From Nocardia sp. NBC_01327 (GTDB lineage: Bacteria; Actinomycetota; Actinomycetes; Mycobacteriales; Mycobacteriaceae): a stretch of 64,000 bases of DNA. Below the pieces are notes generated by a model, which had not been told where the DNA came from, did no database searches, and saw only the letters and a program-made list of their open reading frames with translations. Both the position numbers and the translations under genes were made by a program. The stretch lies in contig NZ_CP108383.1 in assembly GCF_035958815.1 (NCBI RefSeq), positions 3,782,001 to 3,846,000 of the forward strand, given 5' to 3'. Positions 1-7,927 of the stretch are shown here, one piece after another. How positions within the stretch are numbered: the stretch's first letter is position 1; every line of letters begins with the position of its first letter.

Positions 1-1
1 C

Positions 2-190
2 GAGGCATTCGTATTCGCCTCGGGTGAGACGGCTCCGCCGGGCGCGGATCCGAATCGGCAGCAGTACAAGATCGGTATAGAGCAGACGGTCGTCTATCCG
101 GACTCCCGGCGTGAGCCGCTACCGGGCAGTACGGTCGTCGCCACCGTGGTACGCACCAGCGGCAGCTGGCTGCTTGACGAATTCCGCTGA
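2..190 (+). CDS. C-terminal fragment of an unidentified protein (cut by window edge)
   Basis: An open frame enters from the left edge and stops at TGA 188-190, giving the last 62 residues of a protein. The end reads TVVATVVRTSGSWLLDEFR, a beta-rich pattern like the C-terminus of NTF2-like accessory proteins (VirB8/TcpC or Mce-associated type). That resemblance is an impression only. It lies 36 bp upstream of a conjugation-type coupling ATPase on the same strand, so a role in the same transfer or secretion apparatus is plausible. The N-terminal part is outside the window, so function cannot be assigned. Confidence 0.5.
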   Translation, partial: EAFVFASGETAPPGADPNRQQYKIGIEQTVVYPDSRREPLPGSTVVATVVRTSGSWLLDEFR

Positions 191-226
191 GCAGCAACGA
201 GATACAGGTCATCCAGGAGGCTAGAG

Positions 227-2086
227 ATGGCGAAGAAACCGGTGAAGGACCCGGCCGATCCCGGGCCGGACACCACCCTGCATTTGATCTACGCGGCGGG
301 CGCGATCCTCGGAACGCTGTGGCTGTCAATGCAACTGGGTAACCTGCTGTCTTCTCCCAGACAAACCATTCCGATCAATCCGATCGCCCTCGCGATCGCG
401 CTGGGCAAGGGCACTCTGCACTGGCCGATGCTCTCCACCGTGTTCGTGGTGCTGGTGATCGCGGCCGCGGCCGCCTACGTCTTCATGAAGAAGAGAATGA
501 AGACCCGCGCGGCCGTCGGGCGACTACCGGTGGACGACAAGGCCGAGCATATGGGCAACGGCGGCGCCATCAGCGCGCTCACCGAGGCCGGTGTGCGCGC
601 CAAGGCCGATCAGCTCGGTATGCGCTTGGGCCGCAACGATATTCCGGGCGTGCCCATCGGCATGTCGGTCGCCGACAACTGCATGCTGTACGGCTCCTAC
701 GAGGATCTGCACATCGATATCTGGGGTCCGCGGCAGGGCAAGACGACCTCCCGCGTGATTCCGGCGATCCTGGCCGCCATCGGGCCGGTGGTGGTCACCT
801 CGAACAAGCGCGATGTCGTGGACGCCACCCGTGATGTGCGCGACAGCAAGGGCAGCCCGATCTTCATCTTCGATCCGCAGGACATCGCGGGCGATCCGAT
901 GAATTCCGATGACCGGGCGCACAACTGGTTCTGGGACCCGCTGGCCTGGGTCGATGCGCACAATCCCGGATGTGAGGTGCGGGCCGCGCGGCTGGCCGGG
1001 CACTTCGCCGACGCCTCCGATATGTCCGGCTCGGTCACCACCTCCACCGACAGCTATTTCGATCAGGAGGCCGAGGATCTGCTCGGCGGACTGTTCCTGG
1101 CGGCGGCGGTGGACGAACGGCCGATCACGCAGATCTGGGACTGGGTCACCAACCCGCTCGATACCGAACCGATCGAACTGCTGCGCCGCTCCGGGCGCTT
1201 CCACTTCGTCGCCTCCGGTCTCGCACAGCAGTACAACGTCGACGATCGCACGCGCAGTGGTGTTTTCGGCACCGCCAAGAAGATGGTCGGCTGTCTGCGC
1301 ATGTCCAATGTGCACCGCTGGATCTCCCGGGAATTCGGTGGTCAGCAGTTCGACGAACTGGCCTTCATTCGCGACAACGGCACCCTGTACTGCCTCTCGC
1401 TCGAGGGTCGCGGTTCGGCGGCGCCGCTGGTCAGCGCGCTCACCGAGGCGGTCATCGATATCGCCATGCGGGAGGCGTCGCGCTCGCACGGCGGCCGGCT
1501 GGAGATCCCGCTGCTCGCGGTGCTCGACGAGGCCGCGAATGTGGTGCGCTGGAAGGATCTTCCGAAGCAGTACAGCCATTTCGGCTCGCGCGGCATCGTG
1601 GTCATGACGGTGCTGCAGTCCTGGGCCCAGGGCGCGCGCTGCTGGGGTGTGGACGGTATGGAGGCGCTGTGGGCCGCCGCCAATGTCAAGGTGCTCGGCA
1701 GCGGCGTGGACGACACCAAGTTCCTGCAGGAGCGCTCCGAGGCCATCGGCGATTACGACAGCGTGTCCTCGTCGGTCTCGGAATCCTCTGGCGGCAAGAG
1801 CTATTCGCGGTCGCTCGGCTCCTCGCGCACCTTCAATGTGCACGGTCTGGCCACGCTGCCGCGCGGCCGCGCCATCGTCTTCTCCTCCGGCGCGCCGGCG
1901 GTGCTGGTGCGCACCGTGCCGTGGTGGGAGGGTGAATATGCCGACGAGGTGAAGAAGTCGATCACCAACCATGATCCGTCACCGCGTCGCAAGACCGAGA
2001 TCGCTGATCTGATCGGCGGACCCTCGCTTATCAAGGCCGAGCCGGCGTACGACGCCGGGCAGATTGAGGAGGTCCGGCCGCTGTGA
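227..2086 (+). CDS. Type IV secretion/conjugation coupling ATPase (TraD/VirD4/TcpA-like)
   Basis: Predicted membrane-anchored DNA-transfer ATPase of 619 residues. Two hydrophobic segments (about residues 19-42 and 66-88) precede a cytoplasmic P-loop ATPase domain. Walker A is WGPRQGKTTS at about residue 166 and Walker B is LLAVLDEAANV at about 427-437, followed by the RGI/VLQSWAQ segment common in TraD/TraM-type coupling proteins. The ATG has a good Shine-Dalgarno (AGGAGG about 9 bp upstream). Coupling proteins bring DNA or protein substrates to a type IV channel. No relaxase or channel genes are visible in the window, so whether a full apparatus exists depends on the unseen left flank. The stop overlaps the next gene by GTGA, indicating translational coupling. 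Confidence 0.82.
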   Translation: MAKKPVKDPADPGPDTTLHLIYAAGAILGTLWLSMQLGNLLSSPRQTIPINPIALAIALGKGTLHWPMLSTVFVVLVIAAAAAYVFMKKRMKTRAAVGRLPVDDKAEHMGNGGAISALTEAGVRAKADQLGMRLGRNDIPGVPIGMSVADNCMLYGSYEDLHIDIWGPRQGKTTSRVIPAILAAIGPVVVTSNKRDVVDATRDVRDSKGSPIFIFDPQDIAGDPMNSDDRAHNWFWDPLAWVDAHNPGCEVRAARLAGHFADASDMSGSVTTSTDSYFDQEAEDLLGGLFLAAAVDERPITQIWDWVTNPLDTEPIELLRRSGRFHFVASGLAQQYNVDDRTRSGVFGTAKKMVGCLRMSNVHRWISREFGGQQFDELAFIRDNGTLYCLSLEGRGSAAPLVSALTEAVIDIAMREASRSHGGRLEIPLLAVLDEAANVVRWKDLPKQYSHFGSRGIVVMTVLQSWAQGARCWGVDGMEALWAAANVKVLGSGVDDTKFLQERSEAIGDYDSVSSSVSESSGGKSYSRSLGSSRTFNVHGLATLPRGRAIVFSSGAPAVLVRTVPWWEGEYADEVKKSITNHDPSPRRKTEIADLIGGPSLIKAEPAYDAGQIEEVRPL

Positions 2087-2469
2087 ACGAACAGCAGGAA
2101 ACACCCATGGTCTACGCGAGCGTGGTCGAGTTCGTGGAGAACTATCTGAGCCTGGTGTACCGGCGGCAGGTCACCGATATCAGCGACACCGTGTGGTGCC
2201 CGGAATGGTGGAAGCACGCGGAGGCGGTCGCGCGGCTCGATGCCATGTGGCGGGCGTGGGAGCACTTCCGCAAGGACGGCAAAACCGGTCTGAGCGTGTG
2301 GTTCCTGGATCACGCCGATCCGCATATGGCGAAGCTGTTCGACCCGAAGGGGCCGTTCAAGTACTGCAGCGTGCGCAATGGGCACAAGGACATGCTGACG
2401 CCGTTGCCGCTGAAATCACCGCAGCAGGGGCTGTTCAGCGATCCGAACATGGGTGATTTCCACATGTGA
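2083..2469 (+). CDS. DUF4913 domain-containing protein
   Basis: A 128-residue soluble protein starting with GTG 2083, which overlaps the stop of the coupling ATPase (GTGA). The central segment, with WCPEWW, AMWRAWEH and a FLDHADPHM-type motif, matches my recollection of DUF4913, a small domain found in actinobacterial plasmids and integrative elements beside transfer ATPases. It is Trp-rich and has no signal peptide or membrane segment. Its biochemical role is unknown. The coupling to the ATPase suggests an accessory of the transfer machinery. The family call is fairly sure; function is not assigned. Confidence 0.75.
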   Translation: MNEQQETPMVYASVVEFVENYLSLVYRRQVTDISDTVWCPEWWKHAEAVARLDAMWRAWEHFRKDGKTGLSVWFLDHADPHMAKLFDPKGPFKYCSVRNGHKDMLTPLPLKSPQQGLFSDPNMGDFHM

Positions 2470-2546
2470 ACCGGATCGTGCGGGAGTGCGTTGTGGCGGA
2501 TCGTCTTTCGAGCGATCCGCCGCCTTCGCGTCTGGGGGGCTGGAAG

Positions 2547-3104
2547 TCAGGAGCGGACGCGTTCGCGCCCACGGGCTTCCATCTCACGGGCCCGGCGCTG
2601 TGCCACCGCGGCCTCCTGGTCCTTGGCCCGCACGGCTTCCTGTGCCGACTGTGCCTGCCCGACCTCCATCAGCATGCGCACCGCGGCCAGTTCGGGCGCG
2701 ATACCCATGCGGGAAAGATGTTGGGCCAGAGCGGTTCGGCGCTCGACGGAGTCGTATCGCGTGAGGGATTTGTTCGCGGCGGCGGCCTGGGTCGCGGCCA
2801 TGCGGCCGGCCTCTGCCTGTGCGGCGAAACGATCCTTCTCGAGTGATACGCCCTTGTCCAGCGGCGGTTTTTCGATCATGCGCGCAAGTTCGACATTGCG
2901 CGGATCCTTGGCCTTCGCATCAGCGGCTTCGCGCAGCTGACGTTCACGGCCTTCCTTCTGCCGGGCTTCGGTGACCTTGACGCGGGCTTCCGCTTCCTTC
3001 TGGCCACGTTCCCGGGTGCGCAGCGCGACAAGCGTCGCGAGCTGCAACATTTGCCTCATCATCGCCGCGGTTTCGCGGCCGATGTCGTCGAGTTCCTCGG
3101 CCAT
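2547..3104 (-). CDS. Hypothetical coiled-coil protein, charged
   Basis: A 185-residue, Ala/Arg/Glu-rich protein dominated by predicted helix. Heptad-like stretches such as KEAEARVKVTEARQKEGRE occupy about residues 35-70 and a similar charged helix covers the last 40 residues. No enzyme motif, signal peptide or membrane segment is seen. The ATG at 3104 has GGGAG 7-8 bp upstream. It converges on the DUF4913 gene with a 77-bp gap. Similar coiled-coil proteins accompany conjugative clusters in Nocardia and Rhodococcus, so it may belong with the preceding genes, but this is context only. Function unknown. Confidence 0.6.
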   Translation of the reverse strand: MAEELDDIGRETAAMMRQMLQLATLVALRTRERGQKEAEARVKVTEARQKEGRERQLREAADAKAKDPRNVELARMIEKPPLDKGVSLEKDRFAAQAEAGRMAATQAAAANKSLTRYDSVERRTALAQHLSRMGIAPELAAVRMLMEVGQAQSAQEAVRAKDQEAAVAQRRAREMEARGRERVRS

Positions 3105-3466
3105 TGCCTGCTCCCCGATGCTGCAGTGATCACTATGGATGATTGTGGTGCTTCGTCACGAACCTCGCCACACGAACGGTGATTCGGATAGCTGAGTCCC
3201 GCCTGCAAACGTGACACCGGGAGCGAGAGTGGCGTTGGGGGGTGCGGCCCGATGGGGTTGGCCCGGTGGGCTTTACTACGCCGCTTCGTACTCCGTTCTA
3301 CGAGATTACCAGCGAAAACTCAGATACCGCCGCACGCGCGCGTCGCGATACAGCATATATCGCACAATTCCGGCAGCGTGCGGGAAACTCAGGATTTTCT
3401 TTGGTTAGGAAAGCCTTACACAGGAGGTTCGGTGGCCGAATCTCGGACGTTTCGCCGGAAACTGAA
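3105..3466. other. Gene-free stretch between the transfer cluster and ppiB
   Basis: No convincing coding frame in about 360 bp. The part at 3280-3420 is less GC-rich than its surroundings and ends in an IdeR-like box, a Shine-Dalgarno and a GTG (see 3405-3423). The frame that follows runs straight into the ppiB terminator, which looks like the truncated start of a lost gene. Confidence 0.4.
3405..3423 (+). promoter_or_regulatory. IdeR/DtxR-like iron box before an orphan start codon
   Basis: TTAGGAAAGCCTTACACAG resembles the mycobacterial IdeR box (consensus TTAGGTTAGGCTAACCTAA), matching at about 13 of 19 positions and best in the left half. It is followed by CAGGAGG and GTG at 3432, a plausible ribosome site and start. 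The frame from 3432 has no recognisable protein and overlaps the ppiB 3' region, so the promoter may be orphaned. Confidence 0.3.
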
Positions 3467-3497
3467 CGGGCCCGGCATCATCGCGATGCCGGGCCCG
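3467..3497 (-). terminator. Terminator hairpin of ppiB
   Basis: Perfect 13-bp GC-rich stem: GGGCCCGGCATC at 3468-3479 pairs with GATGCCGGGCCC at 3485-3496, plus an outer C-G pair, around a 5-nt loop. It lies 15 bp beyond the ppiB stop on the minus strand. There is no long U-tract, as is usual in actinobacteria. Confidence 0.7.
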
Positions 3498-3511
3498 AAA
3501 TGCCGTGTTGG

Positions 3512-4387
3512 TCAGTCGATTCGGACCGACTGGATGGTTACGTCGGTGGCGGGCTTGCCGTCCTGGCCGCCGCCGGTGACACCGGCCTTGGCGACCTTGT
3601 CGAGCGTGGCCAGTCCGGCGTCGTCGATGGTGCCGAAGATGGTGTACTGCGGCGGCAGCTGCGAGTCGCCGTAGACCAGGAAGAACTGGCTGCCATTGGT
3701 GCCGTGGCCGGTCTGATCCGGTCCGGCGTTGGCCATGGCGATCACGCCGCGCTTGTAGTTCACCGGCGTCTGCGCGGCCTGATCGTTCGGGTCGTACTGA
3801 TCGGTCGGGTACTCGTTGTCGAAGGCGTACCCCGGGCCGCCCTTACCGCTGGCGGTCGGATCGCCGCACTGCAGCACCTGCAGGCCCTTACCGGTGGTCA
3901 TCCGGTGGCAGCTGGTGTTGTCGAAGAACTTCTGCTTGGCCAGACTCTCGAAAGAGTTGACGGTGCAAGGAGATTCGCCCGGGTTCAGGGCGATGCCGAT
4001 CGGGCCCTGGCTGGTCTGCAGGTCGGCCTTCGGGGTGCCGGCCGTGGAGATATTGTCGGTGCCGGGCTTGCTCACCTGGCGATCCGACGGCTGCTGCTGT
4101 GCCACACGGTAATCGCAGGTCACCGTCGCGGGCTTGGCCTTCGCCGCGGGCGGCGCCGCCGAAGCGAGCGAGGCGTCCGGGGTTTCGGAGGCGGCGGTGG
4201 TGCTGGTGCTGTCATCACCCCGCGTCAGGAAGTAGATGCCGACACCTGCCGCGACCGCGACCACGACGCCCAGCGCTGAGGCGGCGATGGTCAGTTGCTT
4301 GCGCTTGCGCGCCCGCTGGGTCCGGTTGGCGACCTGACGCTCCAGCTTCCGTTTCGCTGCAGCGCGTCGCTGTTCATTGCTCGGCAC
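3512..4387 (-). CDS. ppiB: Membrane-anchored peptidylprolyl isomerase, cyclophilin type
   Basis: Cyclophilin that interconverts cis and trans prolyl bonds, 291 residues. A basic N-terminal stretch (about 1-28, rich in Arg/Lys) precedes one membrane helix (about 29-55) and a Ser/Thr/Ala linker. The C-terminal cyclophilin domain begins near residue 105. Typical cyclophilin features are present: CHRMTTG, a FDNEYP segment, GVIAMANAGP, GSQFFLVYG and FGTIDD. Architecture and position opposite hisS match M. tuberculosis PpiB (Rv2582), so the catalytic domain should lie outside the membrane. The 128-bp gap to hisS is a divergent promoter region. In M. tuberculosis a glyoxalase II gene (Rv2581c) lies between the two; it is absent here. 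Confidence 0.9.
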   Translation of the reverse strand: MPSNEQRRAAAKRKLERQVANRTQRARKRKQLTIAASALGVVVAVAAGVGIYFLTRGDDSTSTTAASETPDASLASAAPPAAKAKPATVTCDYRVAQQQPSDRQVSKPGTDNISTAGTPKADLQTSQGPIGIALNPGESPCTVNSFESLAKQKFFDNTSCHRMTTGKGLQVLQCGDPTASGKGGPGYAFDNEYPTDQYDPNDQAAQTPVNYKRGVIAMANAGPDQTGHGTNGSQFFLVYGDSQLPPQYTIFGTIDDAGLATLDKVAKAGVTGGGQDGKPATDVTIQSVRID

Positions 4388-4515
4388 TAGCTAGTCCCTC
4401 CGTATCGGTTGCTTCCGGCATAAGAGTGTGCCATCACTTCCTGAGACGACCCCTTATAACCGGTGCACACTAACCGGTTGGACTTGGGAGAGCACGATGG
4501 GGAAAACTGAACCTC

Positions 4516-5796
4516 GTGACCGAGACCAGCAGCTTCCGTGCCCCGAAGGGGGTCCCCGATTACCTGCCGCCCACCTCAGCGGAGTTCGTCGCCGTGCGCG
4601 ACGGGCTGATTCATACCGCGCGACTGGCCGGGTACGGGCACATCGAGCTGCCGATCTTCGAGGACACCGCCCTGTTCACGCGGGGTGTCGGCGAGTCGAC
4701 CGACGTGGTCAGCAAGGAGATGTGGACCTTCGCCGACCGCAAGGGCGAGAGCTACACGCTGCGGCCCGAAGGCACCGCCGGTGTCATGCGCGCGGTCATC
4801 CAGCACGGTCTCGACCGGGGGGCGCTGCCGGTCAAGCTCGCCTACGCGGGCCCGTTCTTCCGCTACGAACGGCCACAGGCGGGCCGCTACCGGCAGCTGC
4901 AGCAGGTCGGTGTGGAGGCCATCGGTGTGGACGATCCGGCGCTGGACGCCGAGGTCATCGCCATTGCCGATACCGGGTTCCGCTCGCTGGGCCTGGACGG
5001 TTTCCGGCTCGAGCTCACCTCGCTCGGCGACGAGACCTGCCGCCCGCAGTACCGGGAACTGTTGCAGGAGTTCCTCTTCAAGCTGCCGCTCGATGAGGAG
5101 ACCCGCCGCCGCGCCGAGATCAACCCGCTGCGCGTGCTCGACGACAAGCGGCCCGAGGTCAAGGAAATGACGGCGAGCGCGCCGCTCATGATCGATCACC
5201 TGTCCGAATCCGCCAAGGCGCACTTCGACCTGGTGCTGGGCTACCTCGACGCGCTCGGCGTGCCGTACGTGGTCAACCCGCGCATGGTGCGCGGCCTGGA
5301 CTACTACACGAAGACGACCTTCGAATTCGTGCACGACGGTCTGGGCGCGCAGTCCGGCATCGGCGGCGGCGGCCGCTACGACGGGCTCATGGCCGAGCTC
5401 GGCGGGCAAGCGCTCTCGGGCATCGGCTTCGGCATCGGCGTGGACCGCACCGTGCTCGCCCTCGCGGCCGAGGGCAAGTCCGCCACCGACGGCTCGCGCA
5501 TCGACGTCTTCGGGGTGCCGCTCGGCGATATCGCCAAGCAGCATCTGGTGGCCCTCGCCGCGCAGCTGCGCGGCGCCGGCATTCGCACCGACCTCGCCTA
5601 CGGCGGGCGCGGTATGAAGTCGGCCATGAAGGCCGCCGACAAGTCCGGTGCGCGTTTCGCATTGGTGCTGGGCGACCGGGAGGTCACCGAGGGCGAAATC
5701 GGCCTGAAGGACCTCAGCACCGGCGAACAGCGCCAGATCCCGCTGAACGAAGCAGTCGCACAACTGACCGCCGCCCTCACGGGCAAACAGCCCTGA
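4516..5796 (+). CDS. hisS: Histidine--tRNA ligase
   Basis: Class II aminoacyl-tRNA synthetase charging tRNA-His, 426 residues, normal for the family. Motif 1 region FRAPKGVPDYLPP is at the N-terminus, motif 2 (RYERPQAGRYRQ) near residue 120, and the histidine-specific signatures VRGLDYYTKTTFEF (about 257-270) and GGGRYDGL follow. The last 100 residues form the anticodon-binding domain. GTG 4516 is chosen because homology begins just after it; an ATG at 4497 is out of frame. The ribosome site is weak (GGGGAAAA 12 bp upstream). Divergent from ppiB, as in mycobacteria. Confidence 0.97.
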   Translation: MTETSSFRAPKGVPDYLPPTSAEFVAVRDGLIHTARLAGYGHIELPIFEDTALFTRGVGESTDVVSKEMWTFADRKGESYTLRPEGTAGVMRAVIQHGLDRGALPVKLAYAGPFFRYERPQAGRYRQLQQVGVEAIGVDDPALDAEVIAIADTGFRSLGLDGFRLELTSLGDETCRPQYRELLQEFLFKLPLDEETRRRAEINPLRVLDDKRPEVKEMTASAPLMIDHLSESAKAHFDLVLGYLDALGVPYVVNPRMVRGLDYYTKTTFEFVHDGLGAQSGIGGGGRYDGLMAELGGQALSGIGFGIGVDRTVLALAAEGKSATDGSRIDVFGVPLGDIAKQHLVALAAQLRGAGIRTDLAYGGRGMKSAMKAADKSGARFALVLGDREVTEGEIGLKDLSTGEQRQIPLNEAVAQLTAALTGKQP

Positions 5797-6248
5797 CGAA
5801 CCCAACCGCGGCCCGGCAGCGAATCCGCTGTCCGGGTCGCGGTTGCCGGGCGCACATAGCTCGCCGCGCACCAAATGTCCGGAGATTCCGTGCGCGGCAG
5901 GGGAAATCGTGCGCAGGACGCCGGGGCCGATCGGCCGTCCGGACCCGTCTGCCTCGTGCGAATTCGGCGGATTCGAGTCCATCGCCCCAGTTCCGTCGCC
6001 CCAGGCGACAACTGATCCAGTTCCGGTCGGGGTAACTCCCCGGATACGGGCTGACTGAACCACCGCCTGACCGCCGGTCGCCAACGCGACTGCATCGAAT
6101 CCTAAGTCTGGCCAAAAGGTTCGGGGAGGCGGGAAGAGTCTGGCCAAAAGGTTCGGGGAGGCGGGAAGTGCTGGTAGCGTCCCGGCGGTGTGCGGGAGCG
6201 GTGCTTCGTGGCGACCGGCGCACCCTCCGACCGGACGAATGCGCAACC
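5797..6248. other. 452-bp stretch without a convincing gene
   Basis: The stretch lies between hisS and a membrane-protein gene. A long antisense frame across it is a shadow of hisS. The only clear structure is the 32-bp tandem duplication at 6105-6168. No tRNA or strong hairpin was recognised. Confidence 0.5.
6105..6168. repeat. Two perfect 32-bp tandem repeats
   Basis: Positions 6105-6136 and 6137-6168 are identical, beginning AGTCTGGCCAAAAGGTTCGG and ending GAGGCGGGAAG. The copies abut with no spacer and sit about 80 bp upstream of the chosen start of the next gene. The unit contains the palindromic core TGGCCA. Origin unknown; possibly a dispersed intergenic repeat. Confidence 0.9.
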
Positions 6249-6896
6249 GTGACTGAACAATCGAACTACGGGCCCGATACCGAGGTCGGGCTCGATCTCA
6301 TCGCGCCGGAATTGCTGGCGCCCTCGCTGCGCCGACTTGCCCTGTCCGCCATCGGGATCGGGGTCGGGGTGGGATTGCTGCTGGCGCTCATGGTGACCTG
6401 GCCGCTGGCCGTCGCCACCGGCGTGGTGCTCGGCGCGCCGACGGCGCTGTACGCCATCACGGTGCAGCGGCGCCGGATCAGATTGTCCGGCACCGTGATT
6501 CGCGCCCGCACCTGGATGGGGGAGCGGCGGCTGGATCTGGCCCAGGCCGTCGGGGTCGAGATACTCGTGCGCCCGGGCCGGCTCAGTCGAATCGTGTTGC
6601 GCGCCACCGCCGGCCGCGATATCCGCATTGTGCCGCTGGCCATGTACACCGATTCCGGCGACGGCCGGGAACTGCATATTCTCGGATTGCGCAAGCTCGC
6701 CGACGCCCTCGCCAACTGCCCGCTGGCCGCCGCGCTGGCGGTCTCGGAAATTCTGGTGCTGCAGTCGCGCGCCGAGGCCCGCGACGCCGTCGCCGAGGAG
6801 CGGCCGCTGTACCGGGCGGTGCGCATGGTCCGCGATCGTGACGAGGTCTCCGCCGTGGTGCTCACCGATGCGGACATCGCCCAGCTGGCTCGCTAG
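6249..6896 (+). CDS. Hypothetical membrane protein with two helices
   Basis: A 215-residue protein using GTG 6249. The frame stays open upstream but reads through the tandem repeats, so the extension is unlikely. Two adjacent hydrophobic segments (about residues 30-52 and 55-75) form a hairpin. A soluble C-terminal part of about 140 residues, with RRRIRLSGTVIRARTWMGE and AVGVEILVRPG, resembles a small beta-rich PH-like domain, judged only by its pattern. No enzyme motif is seen. It converges with the next gene. Function unknown. Confidence 0.65.
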   Translation: MTEQSNYGPDTEVGLDLIAPELLAPSLRRLALSAIGIGVGVGLLLALMVTWPLAVATGVVLGAPTALYAITVQRRRIRLSGTVIRARTWMGERRLDLAQAVGVEILVRPGRLSRIVLRATAGRDIRIVPLAMYTDSGDGRELHILGLRKLADALANCPLAAALAVSEILVLQSRAEARDAVAEERPLYRAVRMVRDRDEVSAVVLTDADIAQLAR

Positions 6897-6917
6897 TCGC
6901 CGAGAGCGGTCCGGCGG

Positions 6918-7688
6918 TCACGACACCGGCTGCCACGTCCCGGTAGTGGCGGCGGAATTGTGACCGTCCGGCTGGCACCACATGGCTGTACCGCCGGCGG
7001 ACCTGGCGTAGTGGTCCCGCTGAGCACTGCATCTCGCCCCGGGCGCCGGGCTGACGGCGGGCAAGACGCCCGGGCGTCTCCACTGGTAGAGCCGTCCGTC
7101 ACCGCCGGGGGCGCACAGCAGCGTCGAGCCGTCGTTCGCGGCCCGGAACGTCCCCGCTTCGTTGGTATTGCACAGCGATCCGACGACGGGAGTGCTCTCC
7201 TGGAGCCACACATATCCACCGTCCCCGGCGGTATCGCAGGTCAAAATGACCCCGCTGTCCTTCGTAATGGTTTGTCCGGGCGTCGTGCACTGCTGATGAA
7301 CGGCGATATCCGCGGCGCTCGTCGTGGTCGGGGTCGTCGTGGTGGTGGAGGGGGAGGTGGTGGTCGAATCCTCGGTGGTCGTCGGCGCCGCCGTGGTCGT
7401 GCGCGCGACTGTCGTCGGGGCCGCCGGCACGGTGGTGGCTCGGGCCGGCGCGGCCGAGGCGCCGGAGTTGTTCGGTGCGAACTTCTGATGCAGGAGCACC
7501 GCTCCGAGAACGAGCACCCCGCAGGTCAGTGCGGCAATCAGCCCGATGATCGTGTAGCGGCTCGTCCGCGATGCACCGGAACCGGCGCGCGGCGCGGCGC
7601 GGCCCGGCTCGTAGTCATCGGAGATCACCTCGAATACCTCGGTGTCCTGTGACCACACATCGTCCGGCCGGCGGTAATCCGGTGACAT
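6918..7688 (-). CDS. Hypothetical single-pass protein with Thr-rich linker
   Basis: 256 residues from ATG 7688, preceded by GGATTGGGGA; an upstream GTG is possible but lacks a ribosome site. A cytoplasmic tail (about 1-45) precedes one membrane helix (about 46-67) and a low-complexity Ala/Pro/Thr linker (about 75-125). An exported domain of about 130 residues has paired cysteines (QQCTTPG, LTCDTAG, SLCNTNE, LLCAPGG, ARCSAQ, MWCQPDG). Six Cys in an extracytoplasmic domain suggest three disulfides. Its GG-Y-WLQ repeats look like a small cell-surface module. Specific function unknown. Confidence 0.65.
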   Translation of the reverse strand: MSPDYRRPDDVWSQDTEVFEVISDDYEPGRAAPRAGSGASRTSRYTIIGLIAALTCGVLVLGAVLLHQKFAPNNSGASAAPARATTVPAAPTTVARTTTAAPTTTEDSTTTSPSTTTTTPTTTSAADIAVHQQCTTPGQTITKDSGVILTCDTAGDGGYVWLQESTPVVGSLCNTNEAGTFRAANDGSTLLCAPGGDGRLYQWRRPGVLPAVSPAPGARCSAQRDHYARSAGGTAMWCQPDGHNSAATTGTWQPVS

Positions 7689-7927
7689 CGATGTCCCCAA
7701 TCCTCGTGACTCGCAGGCACATCGGGACACCCGGCCCGCCTTTCGGGCAGCATACGACGAGCGTCACCCGAATGCGCAGCGAGCGCTTCGGGGTGCACCG
7801 CCGTCCGGTGTCACCGCTTCCGGCCGGAGTGTCTACTTCCTCACGAAGGGCCGCACCGGCGGGTGCTGGCGGGTGTGAGCGCGGTTAGGGTCGAAGTGGT
7901 TATTCCGACTATCGCTAGGAGTTCGTC

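Noticed and set aside
524..1972. Long minus-strand open frame (482 codons) opposite the coupling ATPase
   Set aside because: It is the reverse shadow of a strongly supported gene in GC-rich DNA, with Arg/His-rich low-information translation and no motif.
3211..3408. 65-codon frame between the transfer cluster and ppiB
   Set aside because: No ribosome site, no homology, biased composition; lies in a promoter-like AT-richer stretch.
4448..4480. ACCGGT/AACCGGTT repeats between ppiB and hisS as an operator or T-box
   Set aside because: Two short palindromic hexamers in GC-rich DNA; no T-box specifier or antiterminator features were seen.
4576..6246. Long minus-strand open frame across hisS and the repeats
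   Set aside because: It mirrors hisS codon bias and reads through the 32-bp repeats; no recognisable protein.
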